Below, in pieces: positions 61,277-64,000 of a DNA stretch of 64,000 bases. Made by a program: the position numbers and the translations under genes. The DNA lies in the NCBI GenBank assembly GCA_947457545.1, contig CANGXD010000002.1, positions 48,849 through 112,848 of the forward strand, given 5' to 3'. The number at the start of each line of letters is the position of its first letter. Position 1 is the stretch's first letter. The notes beneath the pieces are model-generated. The model made no database searches. It saw only the letters and a program-made list of their open reading frames with translations, and had not been told where the DNA came from. Source of the stretch: Gemmatimonadaceae bacterium (GTDB lineage Bacteria > Gemmatimonadota > Gemmatimonadetes > Gemmatimonadales > Gemmatimonadaceae).

Positions 61277-62334
61277 CCAGCAACCACATCCCCGAAGGAC
61301 AGCGGATTCGCATTGCATTACTCGGGTGCGGCCGCATCAGCAAGAATCACTTCGACGCAATCGCCCGCATTCCGGAGCTCGAGCTTGTCTCGGTGTGCGA
61401 CAGCGTCAGCGAGCGCGCCGAGCAGGCGGGGGCGGCGAACAATGTGCCGTGGTTCACCAGCTACGAGCAGATGCTCGCCGACGTACCCAGCGACGCGGTG
61501 GTGATTGCGACACCCAGTGGTTTGCATCCGCAACATGGTATCGTTGCGGCCAAGGCGGGACGTCACGTCATCAGCGAAAAGCCTATGGCCATTTCGCTCG
61601 CTGCCGCCGATGCGCTCGTGCAAGCGTGTGACGACAACCACGTGCACTTGTTCGTCGTCAAGCAGAACCGCCTCAATCCGCCCATCGTGCTGCTCAAGCG
61701 CGCCATCGACAACGGGCGCTTCGGTCGCATCTACATGGCCAATTGCACCGTGCGTTGGACGCGTCCGCAGGACTACTACGACCAAGCGCCGTGGCGCGGG
61801 ACGTGGGAGTTCGACGGCGGGGCGTTCATGAATCAGGCGTCGCACTATGTCGACCTGGTGCAGTGGCTCGTCGGTCCCGTCGAAAGCGTCATGGCCAAGA
61901 CGGCAACGATGGCGCGGCGCATCGAGGCGGAAGATAGCGGCGTCGCCGTGCTCAAGTTCCGTTCGGGCGCGATCGGGACCATCGAGGTCACGATGCTCAC
62001 CTTTCCCAAGAACCTCGAAGGATCGATCACGATCCTCGGCGAGAAAGGGACGGTCAAGATCGGCGGGACCGCCGTCAACAAGGTCGAGCATTGGCAGTTC
62101 GCCGACTACGACGACGATGACAAGCTGGTCGAGCAGTCCAACACGAATCCGCCCAGTGTCTACGGATTCGGTCACGAAGGGTACTATCGCAACGTCGTCT
62201 CCGTGCTGCGTGGACAGGCGAAGCCGGATACGGACGGACGCGCTGGTCGCAAGTCGTTGGAGCTCATTCTCGGTATCTACGAGTCAGCGAAGACGGGGCG
62301 TGATGTGCCCCTCCCGCTGCGCGTGAACATCTGA
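61273..62334 (+). CDS. Gfo/Idh/MocA family oxidoreductase (WbpB/WlbA-like)
   Basis: [62 protein letters not shown]. Confidence 0.93.
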   Translation: MTSNHIPEGQRIRIALLGCGRISKNHFDAIARIPELELVSVCDSVSERAEQAGAANNVPWFTSYEQMLADVPSDAVVIATPSGLHPQHGIVAAKAGRHVISEKPMAISLAAADALVQACDDNHVHLFVVKQNRLNPPIVLLKRAIDNGRFGRIYMANCTVRWTRPQDYYDQAPWRGTWEFDGGAFMNQASHYVDLVQWLVGPVESVMAKTATMARRIEAEDSGVAVLKFRSGAIGTIEVTMLTFPKNLEGSITILGEKGTVKIGGTAVNKVEHWQFADYDDDDKLVEQSNTNPPSVYGFGHEGYYRNVVSVLRGQAKPDTDGRAGRKSLELILGIYESAKTGRDVPLPLRVNI

Positions 62335-62349
62335 TTCGCAGGTTCTCTC

Positions 62350-63462
62350 ATGGCCGTACCTCTTCTCGATCTGAAGGCGCAACATGCGACCATCCGCGAC
62401 GATGTCGTCGCGGCGCTCATGGACGTCGTCGATCAACAGGCGTTCATCCTCGGCGATCCGGTTGCGCAGCTCGAATGCAGCGTGGCGGGGCTGTCGCAGG
62501 TCAAGTACGCCGTCGGGTGCGCCAATGGCACCGACGCGATTCTGCTGGCGCTGCGTGCCTTGGGTGTCGGGCAGGGTGACGAAGTCATCACCACGCCATT
62601 CACCTTCTTCGCGACCGGCGGTGCCGTGCACAACGTCGGTGCTCGACCGGTGTTCGTGGACATCGATCCGCGCACGTACAACATCGATCCCGCGCTGGTC
62701 GGCGCGGCGATCACGCCTCGGAGCAAGGCGGTCATCGCCGTTGATCTCTTCGGGCAGATGGCGCCCATCGAACAGGTGGCCGCGTCCGCCAAGGGCCTGC
62801 CGGTTATCGAAGACGCGGCGCAGTCCATTGGGGCGAGCCGCGTGATCGACGGCAAGACGGTCATGGCTGGCGAAGCCGCGGCGATCGGCACGTACAGCTT
62901 CTTCCCGTCCAAGAACCTTGGCGGGTATGGCGACGGCGGTATGATGGTGACGCAGGACGAAGGGCTGTTCGAGGCGCTGATGAAGCTTCGCACGCATGGC
63001 AGCCGCCGGACGTATTACCACGAGATCGTCGGGTACAACAGCCGCCTCGACGCGCTGCAGGCGGCGGTCCTTCGAGCCAAGCTCCCGCACCTCGAAGCGT
63101 GGAGTGCGGCGCGTCGGCGCAACGCTGCGTATTACGACGCGGCCTTCGCCGATGTGTCCGAGGTGACGACGCCATACGTCGATCCCGCCAACACGTCGAT
63201 CTACAACCAGTACACCATCCGCGTCGCGCAGCGCGATGCACTCCAGACGCATCTCAAGGACCGCGGGATCGGGTCCAACGTGTACTATCCATTACCGCTG
63301 CATCTGCAGCCGTGCTTTGCCTACCTCGGCTATACCGAAGGGCAGTGCCCGGTTGCCGAACGCGCGGCCAAAGAAGTGCTTTCGCTCCCGGTGTTCCCGG
63401 AGCTCACCACTGCGCAGCTGGACGAGGTCATCGCCGCCGTGCGAGGCTTCTTCGGCCGCTGA
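62350..63462 (+). CDS. DegT/DnrJ/EryC1/StrS aminotransferase (WbpE/WlbC-like)
   Basis: YAVGCANGTDAILLALRALGVGQGDEVITTPFTFFATGGAV; FFPSKNLGGYGDGGMMVT. Confidence 0.95.
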   Translation: MAVPLLDLKAQHATIRDDVVAALMDVVDQQAFILGDPVAQLECSVAGLSQVKYAVGCANGTDAILLALRALGVGQGDEVITTPFTFFATGGAVHNVGARPVFVDIDPRTYNIDPALVGAAITPRSKAVIAVDLFGQMAPIEQVAASAKGLPVIEDAAQSIGASRVIDGKTVMAGEAAAIGTYSFFPSKNLGGYGDGGMMVTQDEGLFEALMKLRTHGSRRTYYHEIVGYNSRLDALQAAVLRAKLPHLEAWSAARRRNAAYYDAAFADVSEVTTPYVDPANTSIYNQYTIRVAQRDALQTHLKDRGIGSNVYYPLPLHLQPCFAYLGYTEGQCPVAERAAKEVLSLPVFPELTTAQLDEVIAAVRGFFGR

Positions 63463-63475
63463 GGCTAATCTGCAA

Positions 63476-64000
63476 ATGACTGAAACCGCATCGATGAAGG
63501 ACCAACTCCTCGCCCGCATCTCCGACCGGTCCGCCGTCATCGGGGTGATCGGCTTGGGCTACGTCGGCCTGCCGCTCGCCATGGAGTTCGTGCACGCGGG
63601 CTTTACGGTCATTGGCTACGACGTGAGTCAGCACGTGGTCGACCTGCTCATGTCGGGGCAGTCGCACATCCAGGATATTCCCGCCGAGACGGTGCACGAT
63701 GCCGTCGCCAAGGGGCGCTTCATCGCGACGGCCGTCGAAGACCGGCTGCGCGAGTGCGAAGCGATCTCCATTGCCGTGCCCACGCCGCTCTCCAAGACGC
63801 GTGACCCGGACATGGCGTATGTGCTGAGCGCCGCCGACGCGATCGCGCGGCAGGCGCACCCGGGGCTGTGTGTGGTGCTCGAGAGCACGACCTATCCGGG
63901 CACGACGCGCGAACTGCTGCAGCCGCGCCTCGAGGCGCAGGGGCTCATCGTCGGGCGGGACATCTTCGTGGCGTTCAGCCCCGAGCGGGTCGATCCGGGC
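63476..64000 (+). CDS. Nucleotide sugar dehydrogenase (UDP-GlcNAc 6-dehydrogenase, WbpA-like), 3' truncated by window
   Basis: GVIGLGYVGLPLAMEFVHAGFTVIGYDVSQHVVDLL; ESTTYPGTTRELLQP; frame open to the edge, so absent from the ORF track. Confidence 0.92.
   Translation, partial: MTETASMKDQLLARISDRSAVIGVIGLGYVGLPLAMEFVHAGFTVIGYDVSQHVVDLLMSGQSHIQDIPAETVHDAVAKGRFIATAVEDRLRECEAISIAVPTPLSKTRDPDMAYVLSAADAIARQAHPGLCVVLESTTYPGTTRELLQPRLEAQGLIVGRDIFVAFSPERVDPG

Overview
The window is a GC-rich bacterial chromosome segment, mostly densely packed housekeeping genes. Gene content resembles Gemmatimonadota, but that is an inference and was not tested. Main blocks are: a flotillin-like 3' end and a PEP-CTERM locus flanked by an 89-bp duplicated hairpin repeat; a tRNA-Ala(TGC) gene carrying a ~4.0-kb integrated element; two-component and c-di-GMP signalling genes; a TonB-ExbB-ExbD-ExbD-TonB operon; transporters; an amino-sugar/muropeptide salvage cluster; inositol-phospholipid genes; pyruvate/branched-chain dehydrogenase genes; a redox/metabolic block with tRNA-Leu(CAG) and smpB; pyrD-pyrF; the alpha ribosomal-protein operon with rpoA; and gmd/rmd, carB and a UDP-diacetamido-uronate sugar cluster. 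The strongest candidate for something undescribed is the element at about 3.56-7.6 kb. It is bounded by perfect 47-bp direct repeats of the tRNA-Ala 3' half, encodes a Rep_1-type HUH rolling-circle initiator and a secreted S1C-like protease, and contains no intact recombinase. Other points worth checking are a response regulator with a degraded sigma-54 activator core (GAFPGA, Walker B LDN), a structured leader upstream of rpmJ, and an uncharacterised Cys-motif Rossmann-like protein. All calls come from reading the sequence and the supplied ORFs; no database search was run.
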